The position numbers and the translations under genes were made by a program. Below are positions 28,967-40,244 of a DNA stretch of 64,000 nucleotides, piece after piece. Source of the DNA: Paraphaeosphaeria minitans (Eukaryota > Ascomycota > Dothideomycetes > Pleosporales > Didymosphaeriaceae). The notes under the pieces were generated by a model. It made no database searches. It was not told where the DNA came from and saw only the letters and a program-made list of their open reading frames with translations. The DNA is taken from contig WJXW01000018.1 of assembly GCA_015832175.1 (NCBI GenBank), forward strand, positions 558,001-622,000. Reading direction: 5' to 3'. Within the stretch, counting starts at the first letter, position 1, and every line of letters starts with the position of its first letter.

Positions 28967-30172
28967 CTACACATAAGGAGGCGCGCTAAACTTATGAGGT
29001 GGCGCATCGTATCTGCCCTGGGCACTCAGAGGGAAACTCTGCGCCCTCTGTATCCCCCACTGCTGTTCCCGAAGCAATCTCATCGGACCCCTCACAAAGC
29101 AGCTCATCAAATCCGTGATATTGAACGCCTGCGCCATCGCCGAGAGCGGACCGGCAGCCGGATTGCATCCCTCAGCCTTGTACACGCCCACCGGGAAGGC
29201 GAAGACTAGCAACAGGGCAAACAGTGGCATCTCACACATCAGAATCAGGCTCGGTAGCGCAGTCTTAATGTCGTGATATGTCATGTGTTCGGCGGGCTTG
29301 ATCGTGCCGTTGCCCACAAGGATGCCAATGATGAACATCTGGAGGGCGTTCAAACCAATGATGCCCTTGAAGGCGAGTAACTTAAGTATGACCTTGTGCG
29401 GTGCCAGCCGGTCCTGCTTGATCTTGTAGAAGCGGAAACAAGCGAGCACGGCGAACGTGGTCGACACGATCTTGATGACCTGGAGCCAGATGTGTGCGAA
29501 TCTAGGCTTGTTTGAGGCGCCGCAGTAGGTGCCGACGGCGAGAGAGTTTGCGGTGGCGAGCCAGACGACGATTGAGACGGGGAAGTATTGGAGGACCATG
29601 TACCATGTTCGCTGGGAAAACTTGTCAGTGGCTTCGAGTAGTTGGGAGTGGGAGGATCATGCCTTCAGCCATTTCGGGCTGTCCACGCCTTCTCTTGCGA
29701 CCTTCGATGCGCCTTGGCCAAAGAGCTCGTCGAAGCCACCGGAGTTTGAAAGGACGTAGTCGCAGAGTAGTAGCAGGAACGAGGAGATGGCGATTGAGCA
29801 CCCGAAGTCCAGCGACTCAACCAGATATTCTCCGACACCCTCCTACACAATGGGGAATGAGAACAACGCGACCCATGGTACGAGCATCAAGATGCGGATA
29901 ACTTGTCGCTGCTGGATGGGATTTGCAAAATTTGTGGCATGTCGAACGATGGCTACCGAGATGATGAGGAGCGCTGCTAGATTACATGCACCGGCCAGAA
30001 TAGTTGCGAAGTCGTGGAACATTAATAAGCCGACTACGGGCTTCATCTGATTCGCTGGAACACTGGTGGGGTCTGCAGGACACCCGTCGTCGGTGCTCTT
30101 CTTGTCGTCGTTGTGGTCGAACAATTTGCGTGCTACCAGGTAGGCGAAACCCATATTTGAGGAAGAAGCCAT
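28967..30172 (-). pseudogene. DUF300 / TMEM184-OST-alpha-type membrane protein with an in-frame stop
   Basis: Two exons, 30172-29663 and 29611-28967, give a 385-codon frame of a seven-helix organic-solute-transporter-alpha/TMEM184 type protein (VVGLLMFHDFATILAG, IRILMLVPWVALFSF, GEYLVESLDFGCSIAISSFLLLL, FKGIIGLNALQMF). Codon 110 is TAG (29845-29843) in the middle of an otherwise continuous frame. GTG-TAG-GAG suggests a former CAG, a C-to-T change. The intron after codon 170 begins with GC (AAG|GCATGA), a weak donor. As read, translation would stop after the second or third helix. Alternatives are a sequencing error, readthrough, or an unusually short intron of about 39 nt removing the TAG. 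Without the lesions this is a normal vacuolar/membrane DUF300 protein. Confidence 0.75.
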
Positions 30173-31192
30173 GCGTGTGAGAGAGTTCAGGGCGATTTGA
30201 TCGGAAGGTGAATGCTTGCAAGAATTGCTGCTGCAGGAACGAGACTGATATTCTGGGGCGGGATACTTCCATCCTATATACTACATACCTCCGATCGGCA
30301 CACAACATAACGGACCCGAGCTACTCTTACCTGTGAGTGTAAGCCCTGAGGCTTTTGCGGGCATGGCTGAGCATCCCGTCGCCATACGAGCCAAACTAGG
30401 TTTAGACTACGAAACCAAAGAGTTTGCCTAGGTACATATCGGTATCCTAGGAAGTAATTAACACCTAAACGCAGTCTTTTCGTGCAGGAGAGTAACGCGA
30501 TACGTACAACCACCAACATAGACGACAAGATTAACTCCTTAATGCGGCCAATGCGTTGTTATTTTAACCTGCAGCGATTGGACAGCACAGCCCGCGCCAC
30601 AGGTACCTAGGTACCACACCTATTCGGGCCTGTGTTGCGCCCAGCAGAACGAGACGGAGAAATCTGTGGGCCCATAACGTCCAATTTCAAAGGCCCTTCT
30701 GACCATGGCTGTAGACTAATGCGTAGCTTGCGATGGGGTGCGGCTGAGCGGTCTTTGTGGGGGTCCTAAGCAAAATCCATAGTGAACAGGGGGCATACAG
30801 GCTTGAATGATATGGCGGTGTTTTTGTTTGACGCCTGACTAAGTGTTCTGATGGGCCGGACACAAGAGTCAAAGGGATTACTGTGAGATCTTGTCATGCA
30901 GCTGTACGAGTAGGTACTCTAGGTACCTGTCGACTACCTAGATCCTATGGGTTGACCTAGTTCGCGGAGGCGCAACGATCACTGTTGGTTGTGAAGCACT
31001 TGTCCAGCACGCGATGCACGACCCAAAGAGGAAAAGGTGCCTTGGGTAGTCCATGTAAGTAATGCTTTTCAGACTCACGCGCATATTGTTCGGTTCCAAC
31101 CTCCGTTAGGGGGGTTCGAAGAGACGGATCTTTTGATCGGTCCGTTTAAGCGCACTTGAGTTGTTTCACTGGATCATAGCTTAGGAACAGGT
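30173..31192. other. Intergenic with TAGGTACC palindromes
   Basis: No gene is supported on either strand. AGGTACCTAGGTACC (about 30601-30615) and CTAGGTACCTG (about 30919-30929) are further copies of the dispersed GGTACC motif. Confidence 0.5.
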
Positions 31193-33720
31193 CTACCCTG
31201 CGTACACATGTCCAACCTTTGGCATCTCCACCTCCTTCGTCGAAAATGCGCAATGCCCAACACCCTCAGCATTTACGTCAACCACACCCCACTGCACCTT
31301 GCCTCGCGCGGCTTTGAACCCTTCTGCGTCGTCTCTCACATGGCACGCCGCACTCATCGCAGCGCTGCAGCTTCCTGCAAAATTCATTCCTTCCTTGAAC
31401 GGAGTGAAGCCAATTCCAATTCCTGCCGCGGTCATGATGATGCCCAATATAAGCGTGGTCAAGATAGCAATGGGTGAATATCCTGTCGATTTGAAGTCGC
31501 CACCGATTTCGTGCGTCCCCTGGTAGTCGTACACATCGACCGCGACCAGAAAAATACTTTGCGATACAAGCCAGTGAAGCACACCACTCAGCACCATGAG
31601 CGGCAATGCAAATCGATAAGGCAATTGTAGAAAGTACGTTGAACGTTGTGCTCCTTCTGCAGTATGCGACACCCTCAAGCCTCTGCGTTGATGTGCGTAA
31701 GATGCCCATTCATATCCGAGAAGCATTGCTGTGAAGAGGCCATTGTACGAGAAATAAAGAAAGGAAAGGACAGACTGTGGAAGGTTAGCAATAACGATGT
31801 ATTGTAAGGTTGTTAAGTCGGCTTCGTAGGTCATGATGGTGCGCGCATCGATGGCGCCGTAGCCTAAGGAGGCAAGCCCGGCGAGGGAACGAGAGGTACC
31901 TTCGGGAAGCTGGTTGACGCCGTAGCCAAACATAACAGCAACAAACAAGAGGGTGACAGATAGACTGGCAAATTGTAAATAAGATGCGGTTTGAAGTGAT
32001 GCAGGAATTAGCAACGTGAGTCTGCAAGCACCATGAATCCGGATGATCCTTGGGAAGCGGCTTGTTGCTCTCTACCAACAATCAGGGAATTTCATGGGAA
32101 ACTTACAATGCAAAAGTGACAGTTCTCCGCGTACGGCTTGTAACATCCTTGAACCTTCGTTGCTCGCCTATCCATGCTTTGGGTCCCGCTGGAAAATATT
32201 CATCATGGGTCTTCACATCACGGACAGATAACAGACACATTCTCTTGGTCGTCTCGTCTGTCCGCTCCAAGAAGGATGCCACGGCATCTCCCATAGTCAT
32301 CAGAGGGTTCCCGTTTCTCCGCAAAGCCGTATATAAAATAAGGATGGCTTTGAAAAAGTTCAGAATTGTGACTAGGATAGCGATGGGCAGCGTGAACTGT
32401 ACTTTGCAGTGTGGCTCAGACTTCTCGCTGAGGCAATAGTCGACGGGAAAAGCGGGCGACGAAGAAGATCCGTTGTATCCAACACCGCGCACTTTCCAGT
32501 TGCCTGATGTACTTTTGACGCCACTTATGAAAGTAGAGCACGGCTGCTGCGGAGTCGATGCGATCGTATCAGAATAACCAGAGCATATCCAGTCATATAG
32601 ATTTATCGCGGTTTTGGGGTAATTTGCTTGCTCGGCTTGGTATAAGTTGATTGAAAATATGTTGATAGGCGTTCCTTGATCGGTGGTATTTGGCGTGGGC
32701 ATTTTTTCGTCGGCTGTGACAAGGAGCACATTTCTCCTCTTTGTCTGGATGGACTCCGCGTACTCGCGAATGCAGTCTATATTTGAGAGCCGATCTAGAT
32801 TGTTGTAACGCGCCTTCTCGTACATCATTGAGATCGCGGTCGGACTGTGGGACAGATTAATGATCCGAATGGCCACAAGTCGTGCAGACTTACAGTTCAT
32901 AGCCATAGTAGTCTAATTTTGAAGCATAAGGGCCCAGAAAATCTGCCGCACAATCGACACAGTCTGGACTACTGATGAACGATTCCCGCACGCTCACTGC
33001 GTAGTAGTCATTCGACGATATGGACAGGAACACGGCCGAGTTGTAGCTAGAGGATCAGTACATGACAGAGCAGCGGAAATGGACAACTCACAATAGATGC
33101 AGAGGAAGTGATGAGAAACCTAAAAGAAACCACACCATCGCCCGTCTCCAGTCGTTTTTACAGATGTTCCTCAAGTTATGAACACTCTGCACACCAATGT
33201 CAAGCCATTTCCCCTTGGAATGCGCATCGTCTACTTCCTTCCTTGTTGGAGCGGAAATACATTGCATGCAATAATTACTCGAGCTCAATAGTATGGTGCT
33301 TAAGACGTTGATGAGCAAGTGTAGCCCAGAATTCAGTTTACGCGCATGATCGCAATTGCCATCGAACAGCACGCCATCCTTGTGATTGACTGAAAATACG
33401 ATGGTAACGATCAAGTTGATAAATAACACAACAGTTACAGATATAGCTCCATTGATCGCTCCGAATCGCCAACCAGTCGTGTAGCGCGTTGTGCTGGAGT
33501 AGGTGTTGTGGTTTGCGCTTGCTTGTATAGAGTCGGCCTTTTCAGTGCGCATCGAGTGCCGACGATAGCTCGTGTCCTGCGTGAACGGAGACGTAGAACG
33601 CGCAAGACTGCGCAATTCTGTCTGGCTTGAATCTTTCCATTGCTGTTTCAGTAGGCGATTTATGCGAAGCTGCTGAATCCACGCCTTTGGAGAGGCGTAA
33701 ATGTCATTGAGTCCGACCAT
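31193..33720 (-). CDS. DUF6536 multi-pass membrane protein, 782 aa
   Basis: Four exons, 33720-33092, 33046-32894, 32844-32107 and 32021-31193, join in phase. After a hydrophilic N-terminus of about 90 residues comes the DUF6536 signature: GWRFGAINGAI, a Cys-containing loop, NVLSTILLSSSNYCMQC, then DIGVQSVHNLR and WFLLGFSSLPLHLLYNSAVF. A large lumenal/extracellular loop (exons 2-3) contains several Cys. The C-terminal half has about five further membrane helices, with SLGYGAID and the YNGLFTAMLLGYEW block. This family is abundant in filamentous fungi and its function is unknown. Length and order are complete; I see no lesion. Confidence 0.88.
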
Positions 33721-34145
33721 CTGGGTCCATATCAGTGGCGGGAACGCCAGCTAGGAGGATGTTGGTGGATGTCAACGTTCAAAGCGTCGAGGGATTTAGG
33801 ATCGATGTGTGCCAAAAGTCTTGCCTGACCTAGGCCACCTCTGTCAGAACGTTGCTGGATTGGCCCCTATCGTGTTTTCCAAAAAGATTTGGCGCGTTGC
33901 GCCATGGGGCTTGGCATCGCGGGTGCGACGGACGTGCGTTGGACGTGAGGTAGATAAAACTCCTGCAAAGGTGCAACCACGACCCAACCTCGCCAACGTG
34001 CCTTTTCATTGCCTAGTATGGATCACCGTACGCAAATTTAGGACGTGTCTGATTGTAGAGGTCACATGGATACTTGGATATTGGCTGCTATTTGTGCTTT
34101 CTTCGAAGCCTACATTCGTGGTATACTGCAAGTAGACACTCTTGT
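33721..34145. other. Intergenic, no gene seen
   Basis: Promoter of the DUF6536 gene and 3' region of CCT3. The plus-strand frame 33809-34135 has no domain character. Confidence 0.5.
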
Positions 34146-35945
34146 CTAGTCGTCACCACCGCCGATGGGACCTGACACTTGTTTCGCTGCCTTCGCTGCA
34201 ACAATGTCGTCCACCCTCAACAACAGGCACGCGCTCTCAACGGCGGTCTTGACGCTCTGCTCCTTAACGGCCAGAGGCTCCCATACGCCGAACTGTCGCA
34301 TATCCACGACCTTTCCGGCCTCACCGTCAATACCCCAGGAACTTCCGCTTTCCTGTCCGTCCTCGTAGCCCTCAGCATGCTTCGCGCGGAGCTGCGTTAG
34401 GATCTTGATGGGGCTGTTTCCTGAGTTCTGAATGAGCGTGCGGGGAATAACCTCCATGGCTTCAGCGACAGCCTTATACGGCCACTGTGCAACACCCTCA
34501 ATCTGCTTCGCTCTTCGCTCGAGGCCAACTGCGACGGCCATCTCGGTTGCTCCACCTCCAGGGCAGAGCTTGGGGTTCCAAATGACATTTCGTGCTACGC
34601 CCATCGCATCGTGAAGGTTGCGCTCGACCTCGTTGAGGATGTCCTTGGAGGGCCCACGAAGTAATATCGTGCACGCCTTAGGGTCTTTGCACTTTGTGAG
34701 GAATGTGAAGTATTCGTCGCCAATCTTAGAAATTTCGAAGAGACCACATTGAGTACCAATGTCTGAGGCGGATGCGGTGAAAACTGAGTTCACAATGGTT
34801 GCACCGGTGGCTCGTGAAACACGGTTGTTGTCGGTCTTGCGGATTCGTCGAATAGCGGTAATGTTGGCCTTAACAAAGTGATGCTGCGCGAGATCTAATC
34901 ACAATATCAGTCGAAACCTTGAACAGGAGCAATTGCAAACGTACCACTGACGCCCTTCTCTGTGATGACGAGGTCGGGCTTGAGCGCAATGATGGCATCG
35001 CACATGGCCTTCACTTGCTCCTCCTCGATTTGCAATATACGATTCCAGTCTTCCTCCTTGCTGATCTCGATGTTGGTCTGAGACTCGCCCTTCTTGTACT
35101 CAAGCGGGCAATCAAGGAGCAGAACCTTGGGGTTCTCTATCCTTCGCCTCATTTTGGGATGTGTGATGTCCTTGTTGAGCATAACTCCGTCCAGCACTTC
35201 GCTGTCCTGAATCTCGCCTCCCGGAACTTTTTCGATACGCGCATAACGCTTAATGTCCACCTCCCTCTTGCCGCCTCCCGCATCTAGTGACACTGTGCGC
35301 ACAGCCTTCAGTGCCAAGCTGCACATCAGTTCCGACCACCGCGAAACGAATTTTGTACCAATAGACGCGTTGATGAGCTGGTACATGGCTTTGTCATCGT
35401 CAATGTCGACATCCACGGAGACCTCATCGATGATCTCGAGAGCGTCTGCGAGAGCGCGCTTGAAGGCCTGGATGATAACAACGGGATGGATATTGCGCTC
35501 GAGCTGGGGCAGAGCTTGGGCAAGCATTTCACCGGCTGCCGTATATTAGAAGTGTCCACGATTCCTGCCAGGTCACATCACAAACCTAGTATTATGACGG
35601 TGGTGGTGCCATCGCCGACTTCCTCGTCTTGTGTCCGGCTCAGCTCGATCATGCTCTTTGCGGCGGGGTGCGCGACTTCGATCTCTCGTAGGATGGCGTG
35701 GCCGTCGTTGGTGAGGACAATGCCGCCCATGGGGTCGAGCAGCATCTTGAGCATAGCCTTAGGTCCCAAACATGATCGAATGATGTCTGCGACCGTCTTT
35801 GCAGCTGTGATGTTGGAAATCTGGGCTTTGCGGCCAAATTGGCGCTCCCCGCCGGGGGTTTGGGTGTCTGTTTTGCTGTAAGCAGCCTGCCGCCACGCCT
35901 TCGCAACTGTCAAAACTCACTCATAACCACCACAGGCGCCTGCAT
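34146..35945 (-). CDS. CCT3: T-complex protein 1 subunit gamma (CCT3), 552 aa
   Basis: Subunit of the cytosolic TRiC/CCT chaperonin that folds actin and tubulin. Four exons: 35945-35917, 35875-35586, 35535-34945 and 34894-34146. The N-terminus MQAPVVVM, the ATP-site motif GDGTTT, LLDPMGGIVLTNDGHA, VGDGTTTVIIL and PGGGATEM are all present. The C-terminus ends in a Gly/Asp tail (GPIGGGDD). The first intron is unusual: the strong GTGAGT four bases earlier gives the wrong phase, while GTTTTG donor with TTACAG acceptor restores the frame (MSDKTDTQTPGG). The total length is normal for the family. A single-copy housekeeping gene, useful as a phylogenetic anchor. Confidence 0.95.
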
Positions 35946-36711
35946 CTTGACGGATTTCTGGGGACTTGTACAAATGTACTTGAATAGAAAGCAGCAACGT
36001 GAGGCGGGGTATCTAGCTGCGCAGGTGCCTTGCAGCTCTGCTGTTGCTCCACCAAAAAACGCGTTTCGGGGGCGCACTTTCTCCGGTTCCGGAGCTGGCT
36101 CAAAACAGCAAGGACAAAAGAGCACGTGATGCTCGTCGACTTTCAGGGATCGCCAAGTACGACCGGCAAAAGAGGCCGCAGCACGTGATGAAGCACTCCC
36201 GATGAGCTCTAGCTTGTCCGGTGTAATGTCGGAGCGAAATGTCTGGGCCGATTCTGCGTTTTTCCGCTTTCATTGTCGCTTGTCAGTCGAACCGCGCTAA
36301 CACGAGCTATGTGACCGGTGTTCTGCCGCCATCTGCCGCCCTGGCCCCAGCCTCTCACGGGACGTCAATCGCGGAGCTTACAAGAGTCCCGCGCGCCCTC
36401 CATCCGTCTCTCTTTCCTCACACTTCACTTGCCCTCACCTCAACGCGTAGCTTTCGTTCCTCGTCCCTTCACTGACCGGGAATTTCTCTCACCTCATTCT
36501 GCCACCATCAATCCTCTTACCCTTCGTCTCTTCCTTTATCCACATCATCCTCGCGCGCACTTACCTTGCTGCCGCCGCCATCTTCGAGCAACATCTTGTC
36601 GTACCTGTGCTCGTAGCACCGTAGTCGCTCCCCTGTTGTCTGCTCGTAGTCTAGCAGACCTTTGTATCCTTACACTACTCCTCTCATTGATCTACTAAAC
36701 ACACAGTGACC
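35946..36711. other. Divergent promoter region between CCT3 and the 36712 gene
   Basis: No gene is supported. The right half (about 36400-36700) is a long CT-rich leader typical of a constitutively expressed fungal gene. Confidence 0.5.
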
Positions 36712-37629
36712 ATGGGTCTCAACTACTACGCCTCATCGCCCATCGTGGTGCTCCCTCCTCAGCAAGCACACGACTACTTCGCTCCCGATCAGCGCGCTCA
36801 CTCACCGGGTACTTACCGCCCCAAATACCCGACTCCGCCCTCCCTCAACTATCAAGCCTCGCCTGTGTCCAATGCCAAAGTTGGGCGAAAACGATCCATT
36901 ACCGACGTCGATGACCCCGAGGAGAACCGTCCCGTTGGCGCAGTTGTCATGCAACAGCCCGTAAAGCCTAAACCAGAACCTGTCTATGGTCCGGGTATGA
37001 CCCTCATTTACCCCGGCGAGCCAGGTTACACAATGGCCGCCGAGTCGCAATCCGGCACCTGGTACGAAGAAAAGATTGAGAATGAAGAGAAGGCGCAGCC
37101 CGTCCGACCCATGGCTGTCTCGCACAAGTCGCAACGCATGGATTCGGCCACCGGCATCGTCGTGCCGTCACTCAACGACATGGCCATGGACGCGCAGAGG
37201 ACTGATGCCATCGTCGATGAGAATGGCACCACCCTCAACACGCTCATGACATCGCTCGGCGTAGGCTGGAAGAACGTCATCACCAACCCATCACTACGCG
37301 ATGCTGCGCGCGCCTATTCACGCGTCATTGAGAACCATTTCGAACTCACTGACGCTGTCATCCTGCTGGAGAAGGAGTCCCTGTCAGCCTACCTCGTGCG
37401 CGCGAAGCAACACGGCGTGCAGGGTTTCTGGCTCTTTTCCGACAGCCTCCAGTGGGGCCAGCTCATCGGCTGGTCTCTCCAGCGTACAGTGCAGAACCTC
37501 ATGGCCGGTCCAATCCCGCAAGTCGAAGGCGAGCGCATCAACGCGCGCCAGCGCACCCCATCGGAGCCCTCCACGCCGCCCTCACAGATTCCCGCCATGG
37601 CGGCTGACGCCGACGCGATGGAGATGTGA
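36712..37629 (+). CDS. Conserved-looking hypothetical protein, 305 aa
   Basis: Intronless. Start taken at ATG 36712 in the context ACCATGG; the GTG two codons earlier is not a likely initiator. The N-terminal half (about residues 1-150) is Pro/Tyr/Gln-rich and disordered-looking, with a basic cluster (GRKRSITDVDD, about 57-67) that could be a nuclear localisation signal. The second half is a compact helical domain (TLMTSLGVGWKNVITN, NHFELTDAVILLEKESL, QGFWLFSDSLQWGQL, about 165-265) followed by a Pro/Thr-rich end. I do not recognise the domain. A long CT-rich leader suggests steady expression. A nuclear role is only suggested by the basic cluster. Confidence 0.72.
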   Translation: MGLNYYASSPIVVLPPQQAHDYFAPDQRAHSPGTYRPKYPTPPSLNYQASPVSNAKVGRKRSITDVDDPEENRPVGAVVMQQPVKPKPEPVYGPGMTLIYPGEPGYTMAAESQSGTWYEEKIENEEKAQPVRPMAVSHKSQRMDSATGIVVPSLNDMAMDAQRTDAIVDENGTTLNTLMTSLGVGWKNVITNPSLRDAARAYSRVIENHFELTDAVILLEKESLSAYLVRAKQHGVQGFWLFSDSLQWGQLIGWSLQRTVQNLMAGPIPQVEGERINARQRTPSEPSTPPSQIPAMAADADAMEM

Positions 37630-38619
37630 TGCATCCACGATCTATAAAAGTTTCACCGCCATCTACTTTGTGCTTTTTCCTCATTCTCCTTCATGTACGA
37701 CAACATCATCCATGGTTTATCGGTATTCTGCGCACTACGCTGCCTCGGTCTTGGAACGGTCTTCCTGGGGAAACTCGGCGTTCGGTTATGGAATGGATTC
37801 GCTCGGCTCACTGGGATAGTGATGCTCATGTACTCTAGTTCCAGTTCTTGCTCTCTGCGGCTGTTTGATCGCCCGTCTACGATTGAACGCCGCCTGTGCT
37901 ACACGTGCTAAAACGAATATCCACCAAACAATCGAAGAATACATGACTACTATTTGTTGTGTATGAGTGAAGTTTTTGTTGATTTCTATCTACCACTATG
38001 CTCAGCAGATGCGAATACGGCGAGGCTGTGAGCGCGAGCGCAAGCGCAAGACCACGCCAATCGCAAACGAGGTTGATAACTCGAATCGGCCCTCATTCCA
38101 CGAAAAGTTGTCGTTGCCGCAGCAATACATCACATCGCCTTCATTTCAGCCGGAGCGCGGCATCCGCCGGGCCTCAGCTGAGCACTCAAGTCTCAGCCCG
38201 GGCTCGCCCTGGGTCCGCAGAAACGAACTCTCGGAAGAGCCAAAGGTCGCGCTTTCCCGTTCTCTAGCGCGACGCCTCACTGTTTCACTGTGCAGGCTGC
38301 CGGGGCGTTTTTGCCTGCTTTCGGGAGCGCGCTGATGGGGTTAGGCCGCGCCAGGCCACCTCGCTCGATGATGATGATGGTGGGTGACGGGTGTTGGCCT
38401 TCGGTCAGCGCTGGAGCAAAGGGCAGTTTTCGCGATGACAGTTTCACTTCCATACCTACCGTACATTGCATGGGCTGGTGCATGGCATGGCGTCCCCTCC
38501 ACTATCACAATGCAGCGGGGCCAGGAGGGAGTAGACATTGGTGAGGAGCAGCTTTTTTGGCCAAGTCCTTTTGCTTGCTGGATCCTACATAGAAGAAGAC
38601 ACGTGTGTGTGTCGCTATT
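37630..38619. other. Intergenic, no gene seen
   Basis: Terminator regions of the 36712 gene and of COG8 face each other here. Small frames occur on both strands with Arg/Ser-rich composition and no motifs. A short GATGATGATGATGG run lies near 38367. Confidence 0.5.
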
Positions 38620-40068
38620 CTAATGACTGGGACTAACCACACGCTCGACCGGGGGCGTCGTCCGTCCGGCGCCTACGCCCGAGGCCAGCAGCTCCAGTCT
38701 GCTGGCTTGCACGCGGTGCTTCCTCATCACCTCGACCCACTCCTCTTCGAGGTCGTCGGCGTCGTCGGCGACGCGCAGGTCTTCTTCGAGCAGCGCGATC
38801 ATGATGCTGAAGTCGCCTCCTAGTCTGCCCAACGAGCCCGCACAGTATAGCACTTGTGTGAGCAGGGAGTCGCGTGAGGAGCGGTCCTGCACGTTGGGCA
38901 GGTACGTGCGCAGCGTGTCGAACAGCATATCTACGAGATGGAGGGGGAATGTCGCGAGCGCGGAGGGAATGGGCTGGAGGGGGTTTGCCGCGGGCGCGTG
39001 CTGGACTGCGGGCGCGGAGCTGTCCTCGGACCCCGGGGCAGGCAGCGCCGACGGGAAGATGGACTTGTACATGGAGATGATGGCGAAGCTCTGCTCGCGG
39101 AAGATCTCGAGGTATTTCTTGAGGTACTTTTCCGTCTGCTGGCCGACGGCCCAGGCGGCATCTTGCTTCTTTATGTCGCTAAAGCGCTTCTCTGTCTCTT
39201 GGTCTGCGAGGTCGCGCAGGGGGTCGAGCGCGGAGAGCATGGTCTCGAGGCAGGCGAGGCGGCAGACGAGGAAGAGGGCTCCCAGGGAGCCTTCGCCGCT
39301 GCCGATGCCGATTTGCCGCGTGGACCAGGACTCGTCGAGCTCGGGGGCTACGCGTCGGAGCCAGCCGATGGTGCGCATGGCGCCGGCGAGCTTGATGCCT
39401 TGCGATTGCAGGGACGCGATGAGGTTGGTCGTCATGGCCTTCATCTCCTGCTCGGCTTGCGAAGATAGTGAGGATATCAGCGACGAGGCTGGGTACAGCG
39501 TGGACAGGCGCTTGATGTGCGCATGCAGATCCAGCGCTGAGGCATAGTTCGCATTGGTCGCGGCCGTGGGCGTGGCAGCTTGTGTGTGCGCTGTCGACGA
39601 CGATATGGCTGAGGATAGCAGCGTGGGCAGATCCAGCACATCTGACACCCTGTCGACGTTTCTGGCCAGCAGCATGGCATTTCTCCGCCGGTCTAGGGTG
39701 GCGTTCTCCACGCTCTTGCTGTACTTGTGCGAAAAGCTCTGGGCTGCGCTCTCCAGCCTGGGGAGCTCTTGCTGCAGGGTGCCTGCGTCGTGGCCGAGTG
39801 TGGGGAGGACATGGCGCAGGTGGGCGAGGTGGTCGGTGGATGATATGATGGGCTTGTGTGAGCGTTTCGAGAGAGCCTGGAGGGAGCGCAGGACTGACTG
39901 CGTGCTCTGCGAGAGTGATTGTGGCTCGGATGATGTGAGAGCGGCGAGCGGGAGTGTGGCAAGGCGCGAGAGATAGGCGTTTGTGGTGCCATCGTTGGGC
40001 GGCGGTCGTGCGTGGGTGTCTTGGGCATCGAAGTAGGGGATCAGCAGCTCATACAGCGGGTCGGCCAT
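38620..40068 (-). CDS. COG8: Conserved oligomeric Golgi complex subunit 8 (COG8/Dor1), 482 aa
   Basis: Single-exon gene. The start at 40068 (MADPLYELL) matches the family N-terminus; an in-frame Met 21 codons upstream is unlikely. Diagnostic Dor1-family features are the YLSRLATLPL block near the N-terminus, a helical region with SFSHKYSKSVENATLDRRRNAMLLARN, VLDLPTLLSS, and the central LRRVAPELDESWSTRQIG, FLVCRLACLETMLSALDPLRDLAD and IFREQSFAIISMYKSIFP. It tethers intra-Golgi retrograde vesicles as part of the eight-subunit COG complex. It shares a 176-bp divergent promoter with the UBE2O-like gene. Confidence 0.88.
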   Translation of the reverse strand: MADPLYELLIPYFDAQDTHARPPPNDGTTNAYLSRLATLPLAALTSSEPQSLSQSTQSVLRSLQALSKRSHKPIISSTDHLAHLRHVLPTLGHDAGTLQQELPRLESAAQSFSHKYSKSVENATLDRRRNAMLLARNVDRVSDVLDLPTLLSSAISSSTAHTQAATPTAATNANYASALDLHAHIKRLSTLYPASSLISSLSSQAEQEMKAMTTNLIASLQSQGIKLAGAMRTIGWLRRVAPELDESWSTRQIGIGSGEGSLGALFLVCRLACLETMLSALDPLRDLADQETEKRFSDIKKQDAAWAVGQQTEKYLKKYLEIFREQSFAIISMYKSIFPSALPAPGSEDSSAPAVQHAPAANPLQPIPSALATFPLHLVDMLFDTLRTYLPNVQDRSSRDSLLTQVLYCAGSLGRLGGDFSIMIALLEEDLRVADDADDLEEEWVEVMRKHRVQASRLELLASGVGAGRTTPPVERVVSPSH

Positions 40069-40244
40069 GGCTGATTGTGTCTTGAGTTGAGCCTGGGTAG
40101 GTAATAAGCTAGGTAGACTACTCGTACCCAACGTGTGCGACCAGCGGAGTGTTGGCTAGGACCGTGCGTGGCCGATGAATGGCGAAAGCCCGCTACCTAT
40201 TCTTTCAGTGACACCAGGAACATGATAACCTGCGCTCCAGATAC
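40069..40244. promoter_or_regulatory. Bidirectional promoter, COG8 / UBE2O-like
   Basis: 176 bp separate the two divergent start codons, so both genes must use overlapping promoter DNA. It contains a GGTAGGTAATAAGCTAGGTAG run near 40099. Confidence 0.6.

Noticed and set aside
31108..31130. Possible tRNA T-loop (GGTTCGAA)
   Set aside because: No acceptor, D or anticodon stem can be paired around it.
38801..39547. 248-codon open frame on the plus strand
   Set aside because: It is the exact antisense of COG8; Cys/Ser/Arg-rich shadow of a GC-rich gene with no domain.
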